DNA from: Datura wrightii
Lineage: Eukaryota > Streptophyta > Magnoliopsida > Solanales > Solanaceae
NCBI GenBank assembly: GCA_035772735.1
Contig: JASDFA010000016.1
Location: forward strand, 150,114,501 to 150,178,500
Length of the DNA: 64,000 bases
Reading direction: 5' to 3'
How positions within the stretch are numbered: position 1 is the stretch's first letter; each line of letters opens with the position of its first letter. Of this stretch, positions 10,781 to 21,314 are shown one piece after another. Below the pieces are notes generated by a model. It did not search any database. It saw only the letters and a list, made by a program, of their open reading frames with translations, and was not told the DNA's origin. A program made the position numbers and the translations under genes.

Positions 10781-11640
10781 GCTTTATGAGTCAACTTTGT
10801 CAATAGCGCAGAGATAGTAGAGAAACCTTCCACAAATCAGTGATAATAACTTGCTAACCCCAGAAAGCTGCGAATCTCTGTAGGATTCAAGGGTCTGGGC
10901 CAAGTCTTTACTACCTCTATCTTCTGACTATCCACTCTTATACCTTCAGCTATAATTACATGACCAAGGAAAGCCACAGATGTTAGCCAAAACTCACATT
11001 TAGAAAATTTAGCATATAACCTGTGCTCCTGTAGAGTTTGTAATACTACTTTCAAATGATCTGCATGCTCGGCCTCGTATCACAAGTAAATCAGAATATC
11101 ATCAATGAAGATGATCAAAAATACATCAAAACAAGGCCTAAACACCCGATTCATCAGGTTCATAAAAGTTGTTGGGGAATTAGTAAGCCCAAATGACATC
11201 ACTAAGAACTCACAATGGACATATCTTGTTTTGAAGGCGGTCTTAGGGATATCAACTTCCCTAACTCATAGCTGATGGTACCCAGATCTCAAATCAATCT
11301 TTGAGAAGTATATGGCACTGTGTAACTGATCAAACAAGTCATCAATCCAGAGAAGTGGGTACTTATTCTTAATCGTAACCTTATTTAGGTGCCAGTAGTC
11401 AATACACATTCTTAATGACCCATCTTTCTTTCGCACAAAGAGCACTGGTGCACCCAAGGCGATACACTAGGTCGAATGAATCCCTTCTCGAGCAGATATC
11501 TCAACTGCTCCTTTTATTCCCTTAGCTCTTCTGGAGCCATTATGTAAGGAGGGATCGATATAGGCTGATTACCTGTAAGTAGATCAATAGCAAAATCTAT
11601 CTCCTTTTCAGGAGGAATTCCGGGAAAATCCTCTGGAAAG
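10781..11640 (-). pseudogene. Element B reverse transcriptase, broken
   Basis: Fragments lie in order: GAPVLFVRKKDGSLRMCIDY, KNKYPL, FSKIDLRSGYHQL (11457-11266), then the catalytic FIDDILIY near 11100, then YAKFSKCEFW and RSFLGLASYYH (11055-10837). Frames change between the blocks and stops occur. The two catalytic Asp residues of FIDD are still encoded. Confidence 0.8.
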
Positions 11641-11708
11641 ACCTCGGGGAACTTATTTACAATAGGAATTGACTAGAGAGTCGTACACTCAAATTCCAAG
11701 TTTCATAA

Positions 11709-12458
11709 CTAAACCAAGTGAGAAATACAACCTTTGGATATCAACTTCTGAGCCTTGAGGTATGAAATAAACTTACCCTTAGGTGTAGCGGCGTTACCTT
11801 GCCATTCCAGGACCGGCTCGCCAATAAAATTGAATCTGACAACCTTAGCTCTACAATCAACATTATCATAACATGCCACCAACCAATCCATACCCAAAAT
11901 GACATCAAAATCAACCATTTCAATATCAACTAGATTAGCTAAGGTTGATCGATCACATATCAATTCTATGCAGTTCAGATAAACTCGTCTAGCTAACACA
12001 AATTCACCAATTAGCATAGAAAGAACAAATGGTATAGATATTAACTCAGGGACTGTCTCAAACTGACTAACAACCAATGGTGTAATATAAGAGAGTGTAG
12101 AACCAGGATCAAGTAAGACATATACTGCACGAGAATAAATAATCAAAGTAGCTGTAACAACATTAGGTGAGGCCTCCTGGTCCTGTCGACCGCCCAAAGC
12201 ATAAAATCGATTCTGGGTTGCCCCAGAACTTGAAGCCTCTCTCCCTCTGCCTTTTCCACGGCCTATTTCCAGTTGAGGATTAGGTCCGGGAGGTCGAATG
12301 GAGGATGACGAAGCAACCGCTGATAGCGCCTGATCATCCTTGACCCTATCTGAACAATCCTTCATAAAGTTCTCTGACTGCCCACAACGATAACATACAT
12401 TCTGCCCCTGGCGACACTGACCTAAATGAGATTTCCCACACTGAGGACAAGGCAACAA
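11709..12458 (-). pseudogene. Element B zinc knuckles and protease, open 249-codon segment
   Basis: The longest open piece of B. Two knuckles begin it: CPQCGKSHLGQC, then CYRCGQSENFMKDC, in which the His of CX2CX4HX4C is Asn. A linker rich in Arg, Gly and Ser follows. The retropepsin active site reads LLDPGSTLSY, with Pro in place of Thr/Ser in D-T/S-G; the same Pro is seen in the backbone element, so it may be a lineage variant. The flap-side segment FDVILGMDWL closes the domain. It would process gag-pol if intact. The upstream gag and downstream RT are out of frame or stopped. Confidence 0.8.
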
Positions 12459-12469
12459 TAGTGGTCGCC

Positions 12470-13563
12470 TCTACCCGCTCGCTCCTATCGTCGAGAGTTA
12501 GATGGAGTTAGGCCTTGGTCTCTTCTCTATCCCTAAAATTGAGGTGGGGCACTCCCCACAGGCCTAACTAACTGCCTGGATGACTGAGCCCCTGGGTCAC
12601 CCTGCGGCCCTCTGTAAGGACCCACAGTCCTAGCTCTCTTTCATTGCTCTTGTTGTCTCCGAGTATCCCATAATTGATGAACCAAATCCTCCGCCCTCTA
12701 GGCGTAGCCTAAATTCATGAAATGTTCATGTGCTCCTGAGTAGATACCCCCAAACAATCTCGAGCTATATGAAGCCCCAACCCTAACACGAACCGATGAA
12801 CTCTATCCTTCATAGTCTGAACCATGTGAGGAGCATACCTAACAAGAGAATTAAATCGAAGACAATACTCATGCACACTCATACTTCCTTGCTCTAGGTG
12901 CAAAAACTACTCAGCTCGAGCCTGTCAAAGCTCCTGTGGTAGATAGTGGTGCAAAAAGGCCTCAGAGAACTCTTCCCACTCAGCTAGTGGTGCATCGGCT
13001 CCTCTTGATCGAGCCCAAGCCTCATACCACGATATGGCCACATCACGTAGTCTGAAAGCCGCCAACTCTACTTCCTCAGTTGATGTAGCTCGCATCACCT
13101 TTAACACCCTATAAGTCTGATCAATAAAGTCCTGAAGATCCTCGCTCGGGTCTGATCCGTTGAATATAGGAGGGCTCAACCTCAAGAACTCACGAGCCCT
13201 AGAACTCTCAGTCGCCTGGCCTCTATGTCTCTCCATCGCCTCCAATCGTCGCTCTTGACCTGCGGCTATACGAGCCATCAGCTGAACAGCTCCCTCAAGA
13301 CCCTGTCCTTCTAGAACAATTGGAGGTACTACAGGCGCAGGAGGGTCTGCCACTCTACTACCCTTAGGTACTGCTGGTTCAGGAGGAGCTAGAGGTCTAT
13401 CTATTATTGCTCTGACCGATAGGGGAGGAACTACAATACTTGGGGCAGGATACTCACTCTGAGCCTCTGACACTGGAGGGAGACTAGTACCTTCCCCAAC
13501 GACTGTACCAATCAACCTCATAGTCATCTTCCTTATCACAGGCATACTTTGAAATAATAACAT
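12470..13563 (-). pseudogene. Element B gag, broken
   Basis: The capsid protein reads in two open blocks. 13563-12925 (212 codons) holds the proline-rich N-terminus and the gag core FLRLSPPIFNGSDPSEDLQD and DVAISWYEAW. 12903-12715 continues with LEQGSMSVHEYCLRFNSLVRYAP. A stop or shift separates them near 12915. Retrotransposon gag (PF03732 type) forms the virus-like particle. Confidence 0.78.
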
Positions 13564-13990
13564 GGTTTAGATATCATAGTACTTATGAGCTCGACCTATA
13601 GCACAAACTATTAGTAAAAGAAGTGAAACAATTCCTAAATGTCTTGTAGCCTCCTGATTATAAGTATGGTGCACAACATATCCATAAGCAAGACTCTACT
13701 AGAAACAACTTTGTGGACTCCCTAGGACACGACTTCGCTCTAATACCAACTGTAACAGCCCAGGCCACCACTTGTAGAAATTGTCCGCTTTGGAGCCTTC
13801 GCCCCTCACAGTTTAAAAACATGTCTACAAGGGAAAGATATCCAAGCACTTATAAAGCACTCTTCGTTCTCCTCCCCAACCAATGTGGCATTTGCCTAAG
13901 GCAAGCACTACACTCACCCCCCTTTGGGACTCAGTGTCCTCGCTGAGGTTTGCCCCACCATCGAGTTTTCCCCACCACCGGCTCGGCACC

Positions 13991-14003
13991 GGTTCTGATA
14001 CCA
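13991..14003 (-). promoter_or_regulatory. Primer binding site of element B (initiator Met tRNA)
   Basis: On the minus strand TGGTATCAGAACC lies two bases inside the LTR. It matches the 3' end complement of plant initiator tRNA-Met (TGGTATCAGAGC) with one change. Confidence 0.85.
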
Positions 14004-14716
14004 AGTCTACGCCCCAAAACTGGGGCAGGGTGCAACTGGCACTCGATTCATGATTGATCGAGAAGCCGGCTATATAGCATCTATAAATGTAACACTAAGG
14101 CTAACCAATCCACTTGTCACAACCAACCAAGATAAATACTGGACCCGTAATTCCTTGATAATAATAAATATGCAACTTGGAAAGCCGACAAGGCTACAAT
14201 AAAGCTAAACAGAGAAATGAAAATCCAACACGGCTACACAACCAACACTACTATACAAACTAGTCCACATCAACCTCTACAGAGTAAACAAACTGAAATG
14301 CACGGGACAGGGCCCCGACCTACCCATGTTGTACACAAAACTCAAAATAGTCCAAACTAGGACATGGCTCCCGAAAGAGAGGAGCATATCACTATTCCAC
14401 TGACATCTGGCTTCTATTGCGTCAGATGATTTGAGCGTCGACCTGTACCATCAGCATGATTGCAGGAAGGGTCCCAAGATGAAAGGACATCAGTACGAAT
14501 AAAATGTACTGGTATGTAAGGTTGAAAACTGTAAACATATAAGATAAAAATAATAACTGGGACAGAAATACGGAGTAGTAATAACCCGAAATCTTGAAAA
14601 CAGAAATCTGACAATAACTCATTATTGAAGTGTAAATGCAACCATCTAATGCACAACAAAGACTATAAATGAAATGCCAGCAGACAGCTGATCATAAAAT
14701 CTATATACAATTCGTC

Positions 14717-14858
14717 TAGCCACTGTATCACACCGGGGTAAATATAAAAATGCCTCCAGTTGGTGTACCACACCGGGGTAAAATCCGTCCAACTGGTGTA
14801 CCACACCGAGGTAAAATAACAAGACCTCCAGCTGGTATACCACATCGGGTAAAATCAA
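14717..14858. repeat. Minisatellite in element B LTR, four units
   Basis: Units carry GGTGTACCACACCGGGGTAA with small changes; one unit more than the sister LTR at 6665-6775. Confidence 0.65.
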
Positions 14859-15367
14859 TAAATCTTAAACAAAATCATAAATGAAGCCAATATGGCTTAT
14901 ATTGGACCAACTTAATACGTATAGCATAAAAATGATGAATACTAAACATGTGGCCTGCATAGGCCTACTTCGTAATACATAACTACAAGTGAGCACATAT
15001 AACATGTAAAGCTAGAAACTAACACTTAAATGCATGTAAAACTTGTATAATTCATAAGGAACTGCGAATGACCTAAGAGTTTCAACAAGATTTATAGATC
15101 GTGTTCGAAGGACATTAGAGCTCGAAGACTCGCTAGCTTGTTGTTCGGTTTAAGGGAAAGGGATTATGAAATCTCCCCTTGGCCTGGCCTATTTCATGAC
15201 ATACACATAAGATAAAGTACAACCATAACTAGGCAATCCTAATTCAATAAGCTCGTTTACCCTTAATAGCTTGCGATGTCTTTACTTGGCTTAAAATGTT
15301 TACACATCATCATCTTGGCTCTTTCACCAATTTCATTTAGCAACTAGGCCTTTAAAAACATTTAACA

Positions 15368-15386
15368 TCACACACACACACACACA
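15368..15386. repeat. CA dinucleotide microsatellite
   Basis: An uninterrupted CA run in the B 5' LTR. The sister LTR has only TATATA-like sequence at the matching point near 7290, so it expanded after insertion. Confidence 0.8.
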
Positions 15387-16738
15387 TAAATAAATAATAG
15401 ACAGTAAGGACCAACTAACAATGCCCAGGCTGAGGGGTCTCCAACTCGATGTACAACTACGACAACAATCAACACAATATCACACTTTAAATGCCCCACT
15501 TTGGCTAGGAATAATCTTTAACATTTAACCTCAATAAAACATGAGTATTTAAAGCTTAAATGAATCTTAACATACTGCCTCAAAACTTGTAAAGAGGTTT
15601 CTGTCTCATTCAATTCACAATACCCGAGTTGTGCTTAAAAGAGCGATAAACGGGGCGCCTTGCATACCTTTCTCTGATGAACTTTTCTCTAGCTGATTTT
15701 CTATTTCAATGATAAGCTTTCAACCTCCTTAATATAGTGGTTTTATAGGTCAACAACAAGCTTAATATGTAGGACAAAATTCAGCAGAAATAACTAGCTA
15801 AAGGGAGTCACAATAGCAACAACAACACATGGCAACATCAATAACATTTAGCCATTTTCTCAACTAGTTTTCACTAACTTTTGAGGGAGAAACAAGAGGA
15901 AATTTTTTACCTTAGTTTTTTTTGTAATTCTTCCCCTCAATATGAAGTTAATTAAAGTAAGATAAATAGCCAAAAATCCTAAGGAAAACGAGAAAAACTC
16001 AGATCACAAACAGTCCATCGGCAACTCACTTAGCTGCCAATTTCCAGATTTTTCCTTTGCAATTGAGAGATTTAAAAGGGGAGAAATCCTTACCTTTTCT
16101 CCTGGTTTCAACACCTACTCTAAGATGAATATATAGTCAGTCCAAATATATTTTGAAATGCAGAAAAACTCCTTCAAAACCTTGCAAAAATGAGCTCCAA
16201 AACAGCCCCTAGCACACTTGGCAAAGTAATCTCAACTTATCTTGTGATTTTCTTGGACTTTGCTTGATGTTCCTCCTTGATTTTATTTGTCCTAGCTGCT
16301 GAAATTGAGAGATAAATGGAATCCTTAGCAATCTTGTCAATTAATATTTAGCTGAAAATATTTTCTACAAGTGAAAAATCAGATTTTAAGTAAATAGTGC
16401 GGTGGAGGCACTAGGGCGTCATTCCCGCGTCACCGCTCTGATGCTTCAGTAAAATGCCCATAACTTCTTACTTTGAACTCCGATTGACAAGAGATTTGAT
16501 GTTCTGAAAACTAGACTCAAAGACCTTTAATTTGATAGCTCGTGGGACTTCTAATTCATTATATATTTGGAGATATGGTCATTTAAAGTTTACCGTCACT
16601 TATGAACTTCACATACTCTTTGATTTTCCGTTCATACACATTTCCCTTGTCATCTACAACCAATATACAACCCGTACTTCCCTTAACCTAGCATACAAAT
16701 ATCAAATAATCATCGAAAGAATTTTTTGGGGTGTAATA

Positions 16739-18182
16739 GTTTTAATCGATTTTTACTATATAAATGATTTATAATGTTATCAATTTCGATTTCTATGAAA
16801 TTAAGCCCAATTATGCATGATCCATGAATCGATTTATAATCTCTTCTTTAATGTTGATATTTACGAACCCAACAAAATATGGTTTTATGATATTACCCAC
16901 CATATGCATTTCAAACTATATGCATGAATTACAAGTATGTATTAACCTTATGAATCATGAATTTTATTTTGGCCGACTCACAGGTCTCATTTCATGGCTA
17001 GTTCATGTATTTACAAGTATATTTATGATTATAATAATTTAAACAGCCCATGAATTCATGTATGTTATACTATGAGCACTATATATGTTTTGGGAGTAGT
17101 ATCAAACACCGAGTAGATTTGGGGCCTAGGTTCTGTCCCAGATCTCATAAACTACGTGCCACCATAGGTATGTTGGGACCTCCTATGGGACTGTCCCCAG
17201 CCCAAATGGCCCTTTCCATGGTGAGGTCACACTTTCATGGTTCGACCCTTGGCAAGGTACAGACACCCTCCCAACTAGGGTTACAAGTTGGGCTTCATGT
17301 ATGCTCATATGGGGTATGCCGGTTAAGAGAATCTCCCACTGTTCCTCATAATTTATGCATGTTTATGATTATGTATATTGGCTCGAGTCATGTTAAATAA
17401 GGCTTTTCTCTTACGATTATGATTCCGATTGTATTACGAATATTTTGAAAACCTTGAGCCTTATGTTATGTTATGATGCATATGATGTGAGCATGATGTC
17501 CTACTCTTAAGATCATTTATGAGTTTTATATATTTTAAATGTCTGTTTTACTTACCTTGCATACTCAGTACATTTCAAGTACTGACCGTATACTTTCTAT
17601 GTTGCATCATTTTATGATACAGGACCCGGTTCTCAGGCTCACCCTCCTCAGTAGCTCCTCAGAGTTCGCTATTGGTTTATTTGGTGAGTCCTCATGTTCT
17701 GAGGGACATATGTTCGATTCTATTCTTTTCTTTCAGCTTCAAAATTTTTAGGTTAGTTGGGGAGTTGTCCCATCAACTCTTCTTTCATGATTAGAGGCTT
17801 TACAACTTATTAGGCTCACCCTCCTCAGTAGCTCCTCAGAGTTCGCTATCAGCTTATTTGGTGAGTCCTCATGTTCCAAGGGCCATATGTTCAGACTCTA
17901 TGCTTTTCTTTTAGTTTCATAATTTTTGGGTTAGTTTGGGAGTTGTCCAATTAACTCGTCTTTCATGATTTGAGGCTTTTCAGACTATAAGTTGTATTCA
18001 ACCGTCATGTATGCATCACGTGTTGTCTTTTCTTCTTGTTATGACATGTTTACATTTTATTATGTTAATTCTTCCACTTATGTGATTGAATTAGATGTAC
18101 GCTTATGCCATGGGTTGACTTGGGGTCTCTCAAGGCTCCTTGTCCCGTTTCTATGATCCGGGTGTACGTTCGGGTCGTGACA
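16739..18182 (+). repeat. Remainder of backbone 5' LTR
   Basis: It starts with the right TSD of element B and ends GGGTCGTGACA, followed two bases later by the primer site. No coding content; short open frames here are chance. It contains a 177-bp tandem duplication at 17635-17988. Confidence 0.8.
17635..17988. repeat. Two-copy 177-bp tandem duplication in backbone LTR
   Basis: AGGCTCACCCTCCTCAGTAG begins both units, at 17635 and 17812. The copies continue in parallel through GGTGAGTCCTCATGTTC and GAGTTGTCC with scattered substitutions, so the duplication is not new. Confidence 0.8.
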
Positions 18183-18186
18183 AACT

Positions 18187-18199
18187 TGGTATCAGAACC
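18187..18199 (+). promoter_or_regulatory. Primer binding site of backbone element (initiator Met tRNA)
   Basis: TGGTATCAGAACC follows the LTR end ACA after four bases. One mismatch to the complement of initiator tRNA-Met. Confidence 0.88.
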
Positions 18200-18391
18200 A
18201 TAAGTTTTGAAGTGTCCTATGGAGTTTGAAAGCCGCATTAAGTAGAGTCTCTTTCATGGGGGTGAAGCATGCCACACTTACGACGAATAGGCTACTAGAA
18301 GTTTAGGAAATGTTTCCTTCTTTCATGATCTATGTCGTGCGATGAAATGTTCTCGACCCTTCTAATTCATGCTATTCACATTTGCAGCATC

Positions 18392-19480
18392 ATTCCTCCA
18401 CACTGAGTGAACACCAAAAGAAATGGTAACGGTAATGATCATGAGGGTGAAAATGGTGAGGAGCATCAGCCAGCCCCACCCGTTCATGAGGAGCATGCAC
18501 CAAAGCCAGCTGCCTATACTGAGTTTAGGGCAGCGATTCAGATGTTGGCATAGGCCATGATTGCCCAAGTTTAGAATCAGACAGTGGCGCATTACCCTCA
18601 GAATGGGAATGCAGCGGCAGCTAGGGTGAGGGTTTTCTTGAGGATGAGCCTTCCTGAGTTCATGGGGTCGAAGATGGAAGAGGATCCCCACAATTTCATT
18701 GAGATTCTGAAGATCACCTAGGTTATGGGGCTGAACAATGGAGAGTGTGTTGACTTGACCTCCTATCAGCTAAAGAGGGTGGCTCATATTTGGTATAAGC
18801 AATGGAGAGATGCCAGGGCAGTGGGTGAAGGCCCGATAGGTTGGGAAGAGTTCCACGCGACATTTTTGGATCGGTTTTTCCCTCGGGAGATGAGGGAGCT
18901 CAACAACCGAGTTTGTTAATTTGAAGCAGGGTAACATGTCCATTCATGAGTATGCATTGGAGTTCACTTGATTATCTAAGTATGTTTCAGAGTTGGTGGC
19001 AGACCAAAAGGATAGGGTGAGGCATTTCATGAATGGGGTGGCAGATTATTTGGGCAAGGATTGCAAAATCACCATGCTACATCGGGATATTGACTTTTCC
19101 TGCATTGTCTTGCATACTCAGCAGATGGAGTCGGTCTACCGGAGGTAGAGGGAGTCCAAGAGGGCCAGGACCGACAGCTATGGGGTTTCTCTGGTCAGGT
19201 TAGGGGGTGGATAGCGTCAGTAGTCCCAACACAGGTCTATCGCTCTAGCTCCATCCTCGGCCAGCACACTATCTAGGTTCAGAGGAGATCAGAGGAGCAG
19301 GGCTTCAGGCTCGAGGGATCAGGGTAGCATGTAGGTGTAGCGCACTTTTCCAGCTTGTGCGAAGTGTGGAAAGAATCACCCCAGGAGGTGCTTAGTAGGC
19401 TCATATACGTGTTTCGGGTGTGTCAAACTTGAGCACAGACTTAGGGATTGCCCCTCAGCCAAGTCAGGGTCGGTGGGGCC
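18392..19480 (+). pseudogene. Backbone gag with two zinc knuckles, broken
   Basis: The expected start reads ATT-CCT-CCA, so the ATG of the usual MPPR start is lost. The capsid core is readable (LPEFMGSKMEEDPHNFIEIL, then IWYKQWRDA and EEFHATFLDRFFPREMRE). It breaks near 18905, then resumes with NLKQGNMSIHEYALEF. The knuckles are CAKCGKNHPRRC and CFGCVKLEHRLRDC at about 19355-19450; the second is a proper CX2CX4HX4C. Several stops are TGG-to-TGA or CAG-to-TAG types. Confidence 0.78.
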
Positions 19481-19832
19481 CATGTGACAACAGCCAATTC
19501 TATTACTCCAGCAACACATTCCCCTCAGCAGGGTGCCTCTACTAGTTCAGCAGGTAATTAGTGCCAAAACAGGTTTTATGCTCTAGGACCCCACCAGGAA
19601 CAGGAGACTTCACCAGATGTGGTCATTGGTATGTTACAAGTCTTCCATATTGATGCTTATGCCTTGTTAGATCCAGGAGCTACTTTGTCTTTTGTGACTA
19701 CCTATATCGCTAGTAGTTTTGGGGTTAGCCCAGAAATCCTGTCAGAACCATTCTCAGTCTCTACACCAATCGGTGATTCAGTGGTAGCTTGGCAGGTGTA
19801 TTAAGGTTTCCCCATTACAGTATTGCATAAGG
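19481..19832 (+). pseudogene. Backbone protease, 5' part up to element C insertion
   Basis: The reading FYALGPHQEQETSPDVV leads to the active site ALLDPGATLSF. A stop follows at 19802, and element C enters a few codons later. The second half (FDIILGMD) resumes at 29804. TSD TAAGG at 19828-19832. Confidence 0.78.
19828..19832. repeat. Target-site duplication of element C, left copy
   Basis: TAAGG precedes the LTR start TGTTCGG at 19833; the right copy is 29799-29803. Confidence 0.9.
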
Positions 19833-21277
19833 TGTTCGGTGCTTTGGTTAGGGTTAAAAACCGACACGCAAGTGCACGTGGTCAAACAAGTAATAAAGTG
19901 GCTAAGTAGCCAAGTATCGATCCAAGGAGGCTCAAGATATGTAAAGTTGCCTAGTTTACTATATTCCTATTTCACTTCTAATTATGCTAACAACAATGTA
20001 ACCAACAGTTACTTGAGTTTTTGTTTCTAAACTATATCTACTACAATTTATAACAACTATTTACTGTGAATTTAGACAATGGATATGAACATGCCAAGGT
20101 TAAGAACAAGTAATGAACTTGATAATCATGATAATTTGGTTAATCTCTTCTTCATGTTGCTAGCCAAGAACATTCGCCTAGAAATTAAAACTCTCGTATT
20201 TAATTTCACTTTAGAATCATAAACCATCCGTCTACATTTCTGTGATCAAATGCAATTTATGACCTAGCACTACAATTCCGGTTCCTAAATTGACTAATAC
20301 GGCTTTCAAGTATATTTCTATCAGGAAAGCACATCAAAACCCAATTTTCCCAAATCAAGTTAAGAACAATACCCTATTAATTCACAACTTTCCAATTTCT
20401 TGCTCTTTCGAGTGAAATTGGACTTTTTAGATGTACATTAATGTCGGCCACACACTAATGCAGTAAGAAGAATAATTAATAGAACAACGTGGAAGAAGAA
20501 GAAGAAAACCATATCAATTATAATCAAAATTCATTACAAGTGACAAAACCTCAGCAAGGAAGAGAATTAGCCACTCATTTGTGGATTGATCATCCTAAAA
20601 TGAGTGTAAATCATACGTACAACTGATAGAAAGAAGAAAAGAAGAGAAGAAATCCCTTAGCTTTTTCGTTCCTCAACTGCTCCTAACCCACGTCCTTGCT
20701 CTCCACTTCTGAACTCAGTCTAAAAACTAAAAACTGCTTAAAATAAACCTAAGTGTGCTATTTATACTAGTGGAAAATTTTTCCCGGAATAACAAGCAAC
20801 GTGTCACGGAGGCCAACGCGGAGCACTGCCTCCGTGACACGGCGTGGACGCGGACCTTCACTGGAATTTCAGGGTCCGGTAAATTAGCCTCAACGTGGCA
20901 CGGAGGCCAACGCGGAGGCCTCTCTCCGTGCCACGGAGCTGACGCGATGGCACACTGGAAATTGCCATTTTAATTCCTGTTCAGGCAGTGTGCTACCGCG
21001 ATGGTAGCGTGGCACGGCTCCATCGTGGAGCCCCTATAAAATGTGCATTCCAATGTCTTTTCCACGCTCGCATCCAAGTCCAACTCCGATATAGTTCCAA
21101 CATGCATTTTAGCTCCTAAAAATCACATTTACTTGCAAAACAAATGCTAATCATGTTAGTTAGTATAAATTCGCATTTTATTACCAATTACATGATATTA
21201 TATACACATTGCACAACAAACAAGGTAAAAATGATACGTTTAAGTATCACTTGGGCATATAAATCTGCCCAAGATCA
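19833..21277 (-). repeat. 3' LTR of element C
   Basis: Nearly identical to 28355-29798. The outer terminus differs strikingly: TGTTCGGTGCTTTGGTTAGG here against TGTTCGGGTGTTCCGGTATG in the sister copy. The U3 acceptor-like CAG reads CAA here but CAG in the sister. Confidence 0.93.
20758..21008 (-). promoter_or_regulatory. U3 palindromes and TATA box in element C 3' LTR
   Basis: Perfect inverted repeats: GTGTCACGGAGGC against GCCTCCGTGACAC (20801-20840, 13 bp), CGTGGCACGGAG against CTCCGTGCCACG (20894-20935, 12 bp) and GCTACC-GCGAT-GGTAGC (20992-21008). They lie just upstream of TATAAATAG (20758-20766, minus strand). Confidence 0.65.
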
Positions 21278-21314
21278 CTTACCCCACCCTTAAATCCTTG
21301 TTCGTCCTCGAACA
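21278..21314 (-). promoter_or_regulatory. Terminal hairpin and polypurine tract of element C
   Basis: On the minus strand TGTTCG-AGGA-CGAACA (21314-21299) is followed by AAGGATTTAAGGGTGGGGTA against the LTR. The stem is perfect over 6 bp. Confidence 0.8.

Larger units (their letters stand above)
5954..16738 (-). mobile_element. Element B: complete but decayed Tekay-like chromovirus
   Basis: Two LTRs of about 2.7 kb flank a gag-pol region read on the minus strand, with an initiator-Met primer site next to the right LTR and a polypurine tract next to the left one. The LTR ends have decayed from the usual TG...CA: the outer end on the right reads ...GTAATA. The TSD GTTTT marks one insertion into the backbone LTR. 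All pol genes carry stops or shifts and the integrase lacks a catalytic Asp, so the copy is dead. LTR-LTR differences are many by eye, including copy-number change in a minisatellite, so it is older than C and E. Confidence 0.9.
14005..16738 (-). repeat. 5' LTR of element B
   Basis: Collinear with 5954-8652. The inner edge has decayed, reading TCTACGCCCC where the sister copy has TGTCATGCCCC, so the start may be off by a few bases. The outer edge abuts the TSD at 16739. A GC-rich inverted repeat (GCGGTG against CACCGC) lies near 16399-16435. Confidence 0.85.

Noticed and set aside
17050..17400. 116-codon plus-strand open frame
   Set aside because: Located in the backbone LTR between the B insertion and the primer site; no motif, and LTR position makes a gene unlikely.
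20801..20935. Regular palindromic repeats considered as a CRISPR-like array
   Set aside because: Units are inverted, few, unequal in spacing and lie in LTRs of a plant retroelement; no cas-like gene.
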